Below are positions 34,054 through 46,083 of a stretch of 64,000 bases of DNA, piece by piece. Below the pieces are notes generated by a model. That model worked only from the letters and a program-made list of their open reading frames with translations. It made no database searches and was not told where the DNA came from. The translations under genes were made by a program, and so were the position numbers. Origin of the DNA: Phorcus lineatus (lineage: Eukaryota; Mollusca; Gastropoda; Trochida; Trochidae). How positions within the stretch are numbered: the first letter of the stretch is position 1; every line of letters begins with the position of its first letter. The stretch spans positions 62,001-126,000 of the forward strand of contig OV121081.1 in assembly GCA_921293015.1 (NCBI GenBank), written 5' to 3'.

Positions 34054-34490
34054 CAAATTGATAAAGTCAGTAATTAATTAAATGTTTGAGACATGTTTGT
34101 TTTTTTTAAATTAATATGGATTGGATCATTTTCAAATGAATATCATCAATTTAAACAAAAATATCTTGCTCTACGTTAACCAGGTACATATAGGTCTCAT
34201 CCCAACAGTGGATCCGCCCCATTTTAAGATGCGAGGCAATTTGCAATCCTAAGTTGGGACGTCACATCTTAACGTCCCATTGGGTAGCTATTGAATCATG
34301 CTAATAATATTCTTATTCAAATATGAAGTTTGTTAATGACCTATGTTTTTAAATCATTTAGGTATATACTTTTCGTACCCGCATAGAAAATTCAACTTTA
34401 TATTCGTTTACTTGACTTAGTGGCTTAGATTTATCTCTTGTCGTCTACAAGCCATTGAACATAAATACATTGTATACAAAAACTGATTTA
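34054..34490 (+). repeat. inverted partner of 46870-47335
   Basis: Collinear in inverted orientation with 46870-47335: shared blocks include ATTCAACTTTATATTCGTTTACTTG, TAGGTATATACTTTTCGTAC and GGATTGGATCATTTTCAAAT-like segments. It begins right at the insertion point of the outer BEL element and marks an older repeat family. Confidence 0.8.
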
Positions 34491-35684
34491 AATGTTAATT
34501 TGATAACTTATTGAATTAAGTAGTTTGTGTCGCATTATCTCATAAAAATAGAATTTTGAAAAATCATTGTTTTCTGTACTTTTAAAGTATCACACAACCA
34601 TACCAATTGAATCGGTGTAAACAGAGGGAAAACACCAATTGGATATCAAATATGTTTATTTACAATGTTAAAACAATACGAAGTGTACATATATTTGGCC
34701 AATTTCCGTTTTTAGAAAAAGAATAGGATTAATATTGACCGAGTTTGATATAAAAGTAAAATATTCTATCCACGCTCCTTGTATAGCCAAAATAGCAATG
34801 TCTCCTAAAACGTTATTCATGAAAGTCTTAATCGGTGGATAAGTTATTCTGAAAGCTAGGCATGTTAGAGGATCTGAGTTTGACACTGAGTCATTCATGA
34901 CAACCAGAAATCGGTCATGAATGGGCACCATTTACAGTCATTGAAATGACTATAACAAAATATATTGATGCCAATTAAATTTATGTTGTATAAACAGACT
35001 GTGCTATCTTATGTATATATCTAGTAACTAAGTTGATTGAAACAAATATAAACATTTTTTAAAACTTGAAACTTAAAAAGATTGTTGTAAGTTGGGTGAA
35101 CTAGTCTTGCCCCGGTATACAATATACAAACTAACAATTCAAAGGGAACAAATATACAAACTAACATTTTGGAGCTAAGGTATGATTTTCTTAATAATAA
35201 GATGTATCTTTTTTCTCCTTAAAATACAACGTGTGTTGTATGGCCGTCCATACTTGGAATTTCATTCAGTTTGACTCAAAATTCATTAAATACATAACAC
35301 ATCATTTTGAAACTAAGTTATGATATTCCTACTCTTTAAACGGTAACTTTACGCGTTAAATAAACGTCCAGTTATACACATGTTGATACCCTACAATCTT
35401 ATATGGTCGTTCAAACTTGGAACTTCTTTCAGTCTTTACTCCAAGAATAGACGGTCATAAAGGAGAGTGGGAAATAATTTCCTGTTAACTGTTGTTTTCA
35501 TAACATTAAAATAGTATTAATTTTGCTTTTAGTGACAATTTCTTAAGTAGGAATATAAAAGCTTAGTTTCAAAATGCTAGTTTATATATTTTGAGTTTTA
35601 GTCAAATCTGAAAGAAAATCCTAGATAGATCCAAAAAGAAGGGCGGAGGATCATAAACTGTCAACATGTTTATCACTTAACGTC
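34491..35684. other. non-coding, weak direct duplication
   Basis: AT-rich sequence with no recognised gene. Around 35150-35450 two stretches resemble each other (TGTATGGCCGTCCATACTTGGAA versus TATATGGTCGTTCAAACTTGGAA, each preceded by a CATTTTG-ACTAAG-TATGAT block), a diverged duplication of about 170 bp. Confidence 0.45.
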
Positions 35685-35965
35685 TATAATAATAATAATG
35701 ATAATAATAACTTTCTTATTCCGCGCATATATCCATGACAAAGCATGCTCAAAGCGCCATGAGTATTATTACCCTGGAGGGATAGTACCTCGGTGCTGCC
35801 GATTAACAACCGTATAGGTCCATACTTCCCCCTTGTTCAGGTACCCATTTGTACAGCTGGGTGAACTGAGTGCAAAGTGGATTAAGTGCCTTGCCCAGGG
35901 ACACAGCACAGGATGAAACCCAAGTCAGAAATGTTTGGTGTCTACACCGGGATTCGAATGATATT
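35685..35965 (-). mobile_element. SINE-like repeat with TAA-type tail
   Basis: Read on the minus strand: CATTCGAATCCCGG (B-box-like), a central conserved CCCTGGGCAAGGCACTTAATCC, GTACAAATGGGTACCTG, GGATATATGCGC and a terminal run of ATT/ATC triplets. This order is typical of invertebrate SINEs that share their 3' end with a LINE. A complete pol III A box is not obvious. Family assignment is from general resemblance only. Confidence 0.6.
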
Positions 35966-36391
35966 ATTCTATAGTTGGAATACAAAGACTTAGTAACGAA
36001 ATCTAAACTCAGACGAGACCTGTTTATCCGACAGAACGATAAAACAATATAATAATTAAGGCAATTAAGTAAGAGAGAAGCAATGGGTGAATAAAGTGAT
36101 TTATTTGCAGTCTGAAAAAGATGAAAACTGGTTACGACAACTGGCTACCCGTAGACGACTCAACAGGAGATAACAGCTTATTAGGGGAGTCAACTACAAA
36201 TAAACAAATAGACAAGCATAGACTAGGCAATCACTGAAGCATTACATCCAGACGTTGAAACAACAAGACAAGCTAATGGCCGTCTTAATGACATATCATC
36301 AATCAGACAAATCAACACTGGCGTGAATATACATAGACTTTAACGGCACACGGATGGACTTAATAGGGATGAATAAACAACAAACACACAG
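35966..36391. other. non-coding left flank of the gypsy element
   Basis: No recognised gene or repeat. It ends with the target duplication CACAG (36387-36391). Confidence 0.45.
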
Positions 36392-36557
36392 TGTTTCAAT
36401 AGCGTGTGGGGGTGTAAAGCCCACAAGAAAGACAGAGAGATATTTGTAGAGACGACTGTCAGCCATTTACTAACGGAAGTAAGGTTACATTCAAATCCGG
36501 ACAAACCGGAAGTTCATAGGGCTCCGTAATAACCGGGCCATGCCAGATATTGTGACA
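36392..36557 (-). repeat. 3' LTR of the gypsy element
   Basis: 166 bp, TG...CA, base-for-base identical to 41193-41358 on direct reading. Confidence 0.95.
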
Positions 36558-36577
36558 TCCTCCCCTTTTTGAAAAAC
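36558..36577 (-). promoter_or_regulatory. polypurine tract
   Basis: The minus strand reads AAAAAGGGGAGGA directly before the 3' LTR start TGTCACAATA, the expected plus-strand priming site. Confidence 0.8.
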
Positions 36578-36789
36578 TTTAAACTTTAAGGAAGAAAATG
36601 AATTATCAACCAAAGAATCACTTGTACTAGTGATCAATAAAAGACTTAAAGGAGTTTTTAACTTTTCACTTTTAAAACATGAGAACTTTCACTGTAAGAT
36701 GAATACTTTAAAAGTTCTTTGAAATTCCAGGAAACTGAACACAATTAACGTTTAACAGTCAATTTGAACTGTAATATTGGGTCGTCAAT

Positions 36790-39700
36790 CTACTTCATCG
36801 ACACCTCAAAGTCATTGAGGTAGGCAGGCATTTTGCTTTGTCTGGTAGATCGTCTCAGGTCTGTCACCTCAGGTACATGCATTACCTGAGGAATAGGTCT
36901 CAGATTCCCAGGTACAGAGGTAGATTGGGATGACATCTCAGGTGTGGATTGTTTATTCAGGGGTGTGACATCTGGTCGGCGTGGTCGCACACCTCTGTCT
37001 AACACAGGAGGTTGTAGTGAGATATGACTAGGAGAGTTGTTCTCAGTGGATTTCCTGATGTGTACCCTATTTCTTCTGTATGAACCATTGGCACTCTCAA
37101 TTTCATAAGATCGTTCATCCAGTCTTTTAGTCACAGTTCCTTGTTCCCACTCTTTCAGTCCTAGTCTAAAGGGTTTCATGCGGACAATATCTCCGATATC
37201 CAAGGGGGATAAGTCTCTTGCATTTCTGTTGTAGAACTGAGTCTCTCTTTCCTGAGCTTTCCTGATAGCATTTCGATTACTTCTGTAGTCATTTTGATTT
37301 CCAGGTATTAGCAATTCTTCTGACATCGGCAATAGTGATCTTGTCCGTCGGTTGAACAATTTCTGTGTTGGACTGGTCCCTGTGTTCTGAGTTGGAGTAT
37401 TCCGTAGCTCAAGTAAGCAGAGATAGGGGTCCATCTTAGACCTCTTGCACTTGCTCATCATAGTTTTTGCTGCTTTCACACCCGATTCAGCTTTGCCATT
37501 GGCATTTGGGTGTCTTGGAGAGCTTGTACAATGAACAATGTCCCATGATTTTGTGAATGATAAGAATTCTTCGCTCACAAACTGTGGACCATTATCTGAT
37601 ATAAGCTTATCTGGAATGCCATGTCTTGCAAAGTGTATCTTCATAGCCTTTATCACTGCTGAGGAAGAAGTTGATGTCAGATAGTCAACCTCCCAGAAAC
37701 CACTGAAGTAGTCGATTGTAAGTAGATAGTCACGTCCTTCGAAAGAGAACAGGTCTGTGCCAACTATCTCCCATGGATAGTTTGCTTCAATAGTCATCAG
37801 TGTTTCCTTCTGTTGAGATCTGCAGTAAGTTTGACATGCGTCACAAGATTCTGTGATCTGTTTGATTTGGTCGGTCATACCTGGCCAGTACACACACTCT
37901 CGAGCTCTTCTCAGCATGCTTTCTGTCCCCAGGTGAGATGAGTGGAGGAGTGACTTGACTCGTGATCTCATGTTTTCAGGTACGACAATGCGTTCTCCCT
38001 TAAACACAAACCCATCATGAACAGTAAATTCATCTCTCGTATGGTATGGAGCAAGCTTGTCAGATAATTCTTTCTTGTTTTCAGGCCACCCTTTTAGGAT
38101 TACAGATTTGAGAATGTTCATGGTCTCATCCTCATGTGTTGCGTTCCGCAGTTCATCAAGTTTTTCTGGGCTGACTCTCAAATGTCCAATTGCGTTGACT
38201 GTTGAGAACTTGTCAGGTAGATTACAGCTTGTGACTGAGTTGATGTAAGCTCTGGATAGCATATCAGATAAGTACATCTGCTTGCCTGGTCTGTACATGA
38301 CGTCAATGTCGTATTGAAGGAGTCTCAACATCATAGATTGTAGTCTCTTTGGTGCCTTATACAGTGGTTTTCTCAGGATAGACTCGAGAGGCTTGTGGTC
38401 TGAATGTACAATCGTTGGTCTGCCAAATGTGTATCGGTGAAACTTTTCTAGAGCAAAGACGATAGCTAGACACTCTTTCTCGATCTGTGCATAACCACAC
38501 TCAGTATCAGACAGTGCCCTACTAGCATATGCTAGTGGTCTACCTTGCTGTATAAGAGCTGCACCCAGTCCCTTGCTTGAAGCATCACATTCAATGTGTA
38601 GTTCCTCTAAAGGATTATAGTACCTCAATACAGGTGCCTCAGTCAGTAGTTTCTTGATCTCTGACATAGCTCTGTCTTGTTCTTCAGTCCACTCCCACTT
38701 GACTTCTTGGTGAGTTAGCCGCCTGATAGGTTCCATGACGTCAGATAGTTTTGGGAGGAACTTAGCTAGATAGTTGACTGTGCCTTGTAGGCGACGAACA
38801 GCTTCAACATCAGTTGGAGTTTCCATTTCCAAGATCACTTCAACTTTCTTTTTGTCAGCTTTCAGTCCACTGGCAGTGATCTCATGCCCAAGGAATTCAA
38901 CATGGTCGGTTTTAAAGACACATTTCTCCCTGTTAAGTTTGATGTTTCTTTCACTGCATCTTTGAAGCAACTTTTGAAGGTTAAAGTTATGTTCATCTTC
39001 ATTTTGTCCATGCACCAGCACATCATCTGCTACACAGAAGACACCTTTCAAGCCTTCTAAATTCTTGTGTAGCATCCTCTGAAATATTTCAGAGCTTACC
39101 TTCGTTCCGAAGGGAAGTCTTCTCCACCGGTACCTACCGAAAGGAGTGATTACGTGGTGAGGTAACTGCTGTCCTCATCGAGTACACAGTGCCAATAGCC
39201 ATGGGTGAGGTCTACTTTGCTAAACACTCTAGCTTGAGCAATTTCTGGCAGTGCATCCTCAATAGTAGGTAACGGGTACCTTTCTCGTTGAAGAGCATCA
39301 TTGAGGGATTTAGGGTCAACACAGATTCTAAGTTGCCCTGTTTTCTTAACTTGTACCGAGATTTGAGAGCACCACTCTGTTGGCTCAGTCACAGGTGATA
39401 ATACTCCCAGCTTGACCAGCCGGTCCAGCTCATCCTTCAGTTTCGGCTTTACCGCGATAGGAACTTTCCTTGGAGGGCATTGACACGGCATAGTACCTTC
39501 CTTCACATGTAGGTGTACTACTCCTGGAAAAGTACCTTGTGAGCTTTTGTCGAAGACGTTGCTGTACTTTTCAAGCATCTCATCAGATGTGATGGCATTT
39601 ATTTGTTGAAAGTTGTGATAGTTGACAGTTATGAGTTGCATCTGTTCTGCTGATTTTCTGCTGAGAAGTGGTGTTAAATTTTCTTGGATGACTTGAAATT

Positions 39701-39915
39701 CAACATCATATGACATTCCATTCCCTGGGTTGGTGATCATAAGTGTACACTTTCCTAGAGGCTTTGTGAGAGTCTGATTGTACATATTCTCAATTGTGTT
39801 TCACTGTCCTGTAATGCACAGTCAATATAATATTATTTGATAGGTATGATGTTCACAGTTGAACCACAGTCGACTTGAAATGTTACTGTCTTGTTGTCAT
39901 CAAGAATCATGTCAG
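36790..39915 (-). pseudogene. gypsy Pol (protease, RT, RNase H, integrase), two lesions
   Basis: Protease motif QVDCGSTVNIIP at about 39890-39850. RT from about 39420 with RICVDPKSLND, SKVDLTHGYWHCVLDE and then, in another frame, GRYRWRRLPFG and CVADDVLVHGQ (the catalytic Asp pair). RNase H with HIECDASSKGLGAAL, YAQIEKECLAI and IVHSDHKPL. Integrase with the HSSHLGTESML...CDAC zinc finger, GTDLF, ISDNGPQF and GKAESGVKAAK carrying the three acidic residues, and a C-terminal RMKPFRLGLKEW domain ending at 36790. Lesions: TAA a few codons after the protease motif (about 39830) and a frameshift between YLTT and TPFG (about 39150). The 761-codon stretch after it is fully open. Confidence 0.9.
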
Positions 39916-40899
39916 CTAATATGAGATCTGTATCTGGTGTGTTGACTTTGGTTGATCTTGCATAAGTGAGTAGTTATCTTGTGCTTGAACCCCATGAACA
40001 GCTTTCTGATTAGTTGTGCAACAGATGTCAAAATGGTTTGGTCTTTTGCATGCTTTACATACTTTTCCCCATGCTGGACAAAGTTCTTTGCGAAAAACAT
40101 GTTCTCTACCACAAAATTTGCAAGTGTTTAGTCGTGGATGTTGTCCTTGATAAGTACTTGAACTTGACCTAAGTTGCTTGTTATGTGTACCTCTGTGAGT
40201 AGGCTTTGCATTAAAATGCTGCTTGTATTCTTTGTGATTTCTTGACATGGGTTGAGATTGTCTTGTGATTTTGTTTACTTCACCAGATTGTGCTGCTGTT
40301 ATAACTTTCAACTGAGATGCAGTATTTTCATGGCTTCGACAAATGTCTATGCATTTTGCTAGTGTAAGTTTCCGCTCCTGAAGTAAGCGTTTGCAAGTAT
40401 TGGCATCAGATATGCCCAGAACAATTCTGTCCCTAGTTAGAGAGTCTCTAAGGCAATCACAAAAATTGCAGGTTTTCACAAGTTGCTTGATAGCCGCTAC
40501 GTAAGTGTCAACATTCTCATGTGCTTGTTGAGTTCTAGTATTGAACTTGTATCTTTCAAAAGTCTCATTGCTTTCCCCAAGAATGTGAGAATCTATTTTA
40601 GAGATCATGTCCTTTACAGAGTCAGTTTCCAAAGGATCACATGAATTGTAAATCTGGAGTCCCTCAACTCCCATAGTAGAGATCAAGTAAGATCTAAAGA
40701 TAGTCATATTACAGGTTTCCTCACTTTTCCTTGTGATAACACAATAATGGCCCCACATTTGTTTCCAAAGTGTCCAATTTCTAACAGGATCATCCCCTAA
40801 TTTAAGTGGATCAGGTGGTCTGATGTGATTGGTATCATTATTGGAAATAGTCGCCATGTTTTGTCTAGACTGATCTTCCGTAGTTTCGTCAGAAGACAT
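39916..40899 (-). CDS. gypsy Gag
   Basis: 327 residues from the ATG at 40899. The N-terminal half resembles retrotransposon capsid (NWTLWKQMWGHYCVITRKS; ESNETFERYKFNTRTQQAHE; ENVDTYVAAIKQLV). The C-terminal part is basic and ends in zinc-knuckle-like clusters CKFCGREHVFRKELCPAWGK and CKACKRPNHFDICC. It assembles the particle and binds RNA. The reading continues into pol only by a -1 change of frame near the overlap at about 39916-39960, or the stop is itself a lesion. Confidence 0.9.
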   Translation of the reverse strand: MSSDETTEDQSRQNMATISNNDTNHIRPPDPLKLGDDPVRNWTLWKQMWGHYCVITRKSEETCNMTIFRSYLISTMGVEGLQIYNSCDPLETDSVKDMISKIDSHILGESNETFERYKFNTRTQQAHENVDTYVAAIKQLVKTCNFCDCLRDSLTRDRIVLGISDANTCKRLLQERKLTLAKCIDICRSHENTASQLKVITAAQSGEVNKITRQSQPMSRNHKEYKQHFNAKPTHRGTHNKQLRSSSSTYQGQHPRLNTCKFCGREHVFRKELCPAWGKVCKACKRPNHFDICCTTNQKAVHGVQAQDNYSLMQDQPKSTHQIQISY

Positions 40900-41173
40900 G
40901 ATCAAATTTCATGGTACAATTCATGTAAATGACGAGAAATTGAAAATTCTGTGTAGTAGATAGTGATGAATAACAGTTTCTGTCAATATATAGTCATTTT
41001 CAAAGATTTACCGCTTATTCCATGAATTTATAACGGCACAGAAAGTTTCCCGCGGTTTCACAGTCCTAGCAGACGATAACACACGTGGAGATTAAATCAG
41101 AGTTCATTCGACTTTAAATAGTCAATAGTCAATGAAAGTAGATTTCAACACAATTCACACAGTTAGAAGAGAA

Positions 41174-41192
41174 GTTCTTTCCGCTGCCACCA
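41174..41192 (-). promoter_or_regulatory. primer binding site, tRNA-Leu type
   Basis: Immediately inside the 5' LTR, the minus strand reads TGGTGGCAGCGG, complementary to the 3' end of an animal tRNA-Leu whose acceptor ends CCGCTGCCA-CCA. Confidence 0.7.
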
Positions 41193-41358
41193 TGTTTCAA
41201 TAGCGTGTGGGGGTGTAAAGCCCACAAGAAAGACAGAGAGATATTTGTAGAGACGACTGTCAGCCATTTACTAACGGAAGTAAGGTTACATTCAAATCCG
41301 GACAAACCGGAAGTTCATAGGGCTCCGTAATAACCGGGCCATGCCAGATATTGTGACA
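41193..41358 (-). repeat. 5' LTR of the gypsy element
   Basis: 166 bp, identical to 36392-36557. The identity implies a very recent insertion or gene conversion. Confidence 0.95.
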
Positions 41359-41363
41359 CACAG

Positions 41364-42540
41364 TACTTTAGACGAACCCTAATCACTACTTGAGTGAGTA
41401 AATAATAAAACCACTAGATAAGTATAGTAGGACTTATAAAGATAATGAGAGGGAAGGTAAGGTTAAAAACTGTGAGTCGTTAAAGGAAGTGATCACATAC
41501 TCCAAAAAGGTACAGAGAAATAAAGAAATATTAATCTCGCCAATCCAACTTCAAACGTCCCAGAGTGACTGCTCTAAGCCAATGGTCCGTGGGCGGACGT
41601 CGGAAAGAACAGCCTATTGCACCATAGGAAGATGGTAGCTTATCTTTAAGATAACACGAAGTTGTGTTTCTTTGATAAGCTAAATTAGCCCTAGTTCCAT
41701 AAATATTTGGGTTACGATGCCATACAATGGTTTATTGTGAAGGGCACAAACTCCTCGATAAGTAAATATAAATATATATAAAATATGCATTGATATATAA
41801 ATGCTACATGTTAAAATGGTGGTAAATGTGGCTTGAAAAATACATTTGAACACATTAAGACAGCCACAGTCGGCGAATAAAGACATGAATGATGAAAATG
41901 GGCACATGAATGTAAAGTACATAAAACGTTCTATCAATATATACAATAATTGGTGACATTTCAACAACAAAAAATTAGATGGGAGGCGGGCCAAGCTGTC
42001 AGATTAACTTAACCACCAATTCAGTCTTTCATGAATAACAGTAGGAAACATCGATATTTTGCAAATAGAAGGGGTTTTGCATTGAATAATTATGATATCC
42101 CTGTATCAGGCTGGTCATTTTCCATCAATAGTATTTTAACTCGAATCTCAGAAAAGTATGTGTACACTTCGTATTTTTTGACTATTTTTTGTATAGATAT
42201 CGTTATCATCTAACAACAAATGCTTTTGTTTGCTGAGTAGTGTTTTCCCTCTGTTTACATCGATAACATGTTTATGGCTTCATGGTTAACACTTTAAAAA
42301 TGCAGAAAACAATATTTTTCTCAAAATTTCATTTTTGTAATGAAATCGGCAAAAAATTTAATCAACAATTTATCATATGTACAGCTGCATGCCAAAAGTT
42401 TGTTCACATACCCGAATTTACTAGTGCAAATATCATGTATTTTGAGATGCCTTTGAGGTATCATAGCGTTGCGAAAAAGTTACGTATAATATTGAATTTT
42501 CAATACACATATGTATATCAATTCCTCTTTAAGGCAAAGG
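41364..42540. other. non-coding, nothing recognised
   Basis: AT-rich sequence between the gypsy element and the LINE. Open frames here are short and low in complexity. No domain seen. Confidence 0.45.
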
Positions 42541-42708
42541 TTTTTCAAGTCAAGTCAAGTAGGTTTTATTTGACTATAGGCCACAAGCCCGTATACAAAA
42601 TCAATATAAATACATTTATAAAAAAGCATAAACATATTATACATTTTTGATATTTTCGTTGATACATAGAGCTTGCTATGCAGAATACGATGAATTAAAT
42701 CATGGGGG

Positions 42709-44893
42709 TTACTTTAGCAATGTCAAACGATTCAATTCTCTTAGTTCATAGGCATGATACAAATATTTACACAGATTTAGCAGAAGTAATTTGCTGTTTG
42801 TTGTTAACAAGGATTTCATTTTATGATAAGTAGCTTTCTGACAATGTAGTGATGGTAAATATTTCATTCTAATAACATCATAGGCATTACAAACAAGTAA
42901 AAAGTGGTACTCGTCTTCCATTCCTGAATTGCAAATTGGACAAATACGTCTTGTTACATCAATTTTTTCCCATTTTTTCTTCATTATGACTCAATCTAAA
43001 TAATCCACATCTAAATCTAACCAGTATATTACGGAATTTACTATCAACAATACATGTAAGATATTTTTCAGGAGTTAAAAGACTTTTGAATTCTCTATAT
43101 ACACAATATCGTGAGCTGTTGTCTAATATAGACGTCCATGATTGAAAATACATGTTAATTGCAACGGTCTTAAATTGATTGATAAAAGAGACTCTATCTC
43201 CAACTGTCTGCGAAATCCAGACATAACCAAAACCATGTGAGAAAAGAATAAATGTTATATATGACGCATAGGTATCATAGCCACAGTTATCATAGTCTGA
43301 TTGCATGTTATATACTTTGTAAGGAATTCTTTCTTCATTCATGTGGATGATTTTTAACAAATATCTTAAAGTTTTGCACATTGCATTGATAAATAACGGA
43401 TATCTTCCGCACTCGCCGTAAACAATAGCAGTAGGAGTTTGTTGACTGACATTTAAAAAACTTTTACACGCTGTCAAGTGAATTCTCTCAAGTTGGTCAA
43501 AGTTATGCATTCCCCATATCTCGACTCCACAGAGTAATATTGGTGTTATCTGGGTATCAAATATTTTTGCTTCCATTAAAGCCCGTTTACCGCTTAGTGC
43601 AAGGTCATTGACACAGTTTCTCGTCCTAAAAGAAGAAGAAAATATTACACCCAAATATTTGTAAGTATTAACTATCCTTATCGGTTCATCATTCAAAAAC
43701 CATTTTTCGGCTCTCGCTAGGCGACCACCCCTTCTAAAAACGATACTATTTGTCTTGTCCAAGTTAATCTTTAGACCTGAACTTTGGGAAAAATTATACA
43801 AGATATTTAGCTGGTTTTGTAACCCATGAATTGTATCAGACATAAGAATAACATCATCTGCAAACATATCGGGGAATAACTGTACACCATGTTTGCCATG
43901 ACTTGCTAAATCGTCTAATTAATCATTTATGAATAATGAAAACAATAGAGGACTAAGGACACAACCTTGCTTTAAACCCATAGGACAATTGAAATATTCA
44001 GTAAAACTATTATCTTTTCTGACACAAGCACTAACCGAACTATAAATATTCATTATAGCACTTAACAATTTCCCATGCAATCCAGATTTAAATAAACAAT
44101 TACACAGTTTATAGCGGTCGATTTAATCAAAGGCTTCTTTAAAATCGATAAAAGCAACATATAACTGCTTTCGTTTCTTTGAGAGACATTTTTCAATACA
44201 TCCATGTAAAGTAAATATATGATCAGTTGTGGAGTACCCTTGTCTGAAACCAGCTTGAGTCTCAGGTATTCTATTCCATATATTTTTCCAATTCGTCATA
44301 CGAACATTTAAAACAGATGTATATAAATTACTCAAAGTACACAATAACGAAATTCCTCTGTAATTATCTGTATTTTGTCTATCGCCTTTTTTATGTAGAG
44401 GGACAATAATCGCCTTTGTCCAAGCAACGGGAAAATTCCCGGTATCAAAGATGATATTAAATATATTTTTCAGAAATGGCATGATGATATACTCGGATGA
44501 TTTCAAAAATTCCACAATAATCATATCAATTCCAGCAGATTTCCCATTCTTCAAACGGCTGAGACAATTCCTTATCTCATCTTCCGTTATAGGGGATTCT
44601 AGTATACAACTGTCAATTTCGTTAAGAGGCTCATGCTTGCCAAAATCAAAATGATTTTCTACTTTATAATCAAATGGAGCGAATACGCTAAACAAATCTT
44701 TAAAATGATTATATAGGTCAGATTTATCTACTAGACAACGTACATTGTGAGAGTGATTCAATTTTCTCAATTCTTTCCAAAAGACAGAACTATTATGAAG
44801 ACATGATTTAAGCTTATCTCTTTTCTTCAATTGGAATGTAAATTTAGCTTTTCTACATTCATGTTTATATTTATTTCTTGATCGACAGTACAC
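42709..44893 (-). pseudogene. LINE ORF2 reverse transcriptase and C-terminal zinc motif
   Basis: RT landmarks: GKSAGIDMIIVEFLKSSEYI, PLHKKGDRQNTDNYRGISLL, ETQAGFRQGYSTTDHIF, FIDFKEAFD (first Asp), PMGLKQGCVLSPLLFSLFIND, MFADDVILMSDT (catalytic Asp pair), GLKINLDKTNSIVFRRGG. The tail CPICNSGMEDEYHFLLVC is the cysteine motif common at LINE C-termini. Stops near 44128 and 43920 and a frame change near 42970 break it. Confidence 0.9.
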
Positions 44894-44962
44894 GCGTCTA
44901 TTTGCTACTGACGTCGCGGTCCTGAGACGTCTGAGTGCGCATCTGGCTTCCCGTTTAGCATA

Positions 44963-46075
44963 TTAACAGCTTTTGGTATAAAAACTCTGCTTAATCCTTC
45001 TACTTGTTGGTTTCTTAAATACTTCGGCTGCATTTAAAATATATTTGACAAATAAATCAAGAGCATGATTAATATCGATATTTGCCAAGCCAGTTAACAT
45101 GTTAAGTACTTGTTGCTTGTTACGTAGAGAATCTAAAAATGTATCTTTGTTGTTCTCATTCCATATATAGCGATAACCCTGTTCTTCAATACTAGGATTA
45201 TCTTCATTTATACATGCTCGCTCAACAGATTTAAGGGTTAATGATAAACTAACAGGCATATGCTTTGATTCAACGCGTGAGTGCACTGATAAGTATTTAC
45301 AGTATGAATGAATATTTACAGATGCAATAAAGTAATCAATGACACTACAACCTGCTTGAGATATATATGTATATCTACCCTCTCTGTCCCCTGGGCATCT
45401 ACCGTTACATATGTACAAGTGGTGAGAGAAACATAGATCTAGCAACTTTCTTCCGAAAGTATTTACATTTGAGTCATAAGACTGTCTCTGATCTATAGGA
45501 GTACTTTCCTCCTCCGGGAACGCTGTTCTGTCGACCCCCGGGCTGTCTTCTGTCTCTGGGGGATTGTTACAAAAACCGACGGTCTCGAAGCTGCCGTCAG
45601 CGTTGTGGGTCATCCATTGGTCAACTTCTTCTATAGCCGTCACTCTATCTGTGGACCGATAGAACGAAGAGCCAGAGGGGGGCACATACATCCCTATCAA
45701 AACTACATCTTTACCCATTCCAGTAAAGCATTCATCTATTCTGATACCAACAACATTGGCTATGTTAAGACTCAAATGTCGGCAGTATTTAGAAATGGAT
45801 TTATTAATAAGCATATAAACACCGCTTGATAGTCTACCAGCAGCAGCTAGTCGATGAGCATTAGCAACATAAACATCGTAAGCAGAAAGTTGTGGCATAT
45901 CAATCACTTTATCTAAGAATGTTTCTATACGTCAAAATTTTCCAAGAATATCCTGAACTCGTTGTCCTTCAGTTTTGACATGAGACTATCAACATTCCAT
46001 ATAAGAAGAGACAGGTCTATAGTATATGAAGAATCATAAGCACCTGAGGGGTCTTTATTCCATGGTTGGGCCCGG
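44963..46075 (-). pseudogene. LINE ORF2 endonuclease
   Basis: An apurinic-type endonuclease: SLLIWNVDSLMSKLKDNEFR (start), SGVYMLINKSI, DVVLIGMYVPPSGSSFY, FGRKLLDLCFSHHLYICNGR, CSVIDYFIASVNI and the catalytic end SRVESKHMPV (His). Frameshift near 45935. A stop near 44960 separates it from RT. Confidence 0.85.
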
Positions 46076-46083
46076 CCTCCTTC

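Larger units (their letters stand above)
36392..41358 (-). mobile_element. Ty3/gypsy retrotransposon, Steamer-like, near-complete
   Basis: 4967 bp with two identical 166-bp LTRs (36392-36557 and 41193-41358), target duplication CACAG on both sides (36387-36391 and 41359-41363), a primer binding site beside the 5' LTR and a polypurine tract beside the 3' LTR. Gag and pol cover almost the whole interior on the minus strand. Size, small LTRs, tRNA-Leu-type primer site and Mag-like pol are the features I recall for Steamer of soft-shell clam and its relatives in other bivalves. That link is from memory and needs an alignment. Only two coding lesions were seen (a stop near the protease and a frameshift in RT). 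Confidence 0.92.

Noticed and set aside
35920-35960. tRNA gene suggested by GGGATTCGAATGA
   Set aside because: Only a B-box-like segment. No acceptor stem or anticodon arm. Better explained as part of a SINE-like repeat.
42282-42650. 122-codon plus-strand open frame
   Set aside because: Low-complexity, Phe/Ile/Lys-rich translation of AT-rich DNA with no domain, and it overlaps the LINE 3' tail.
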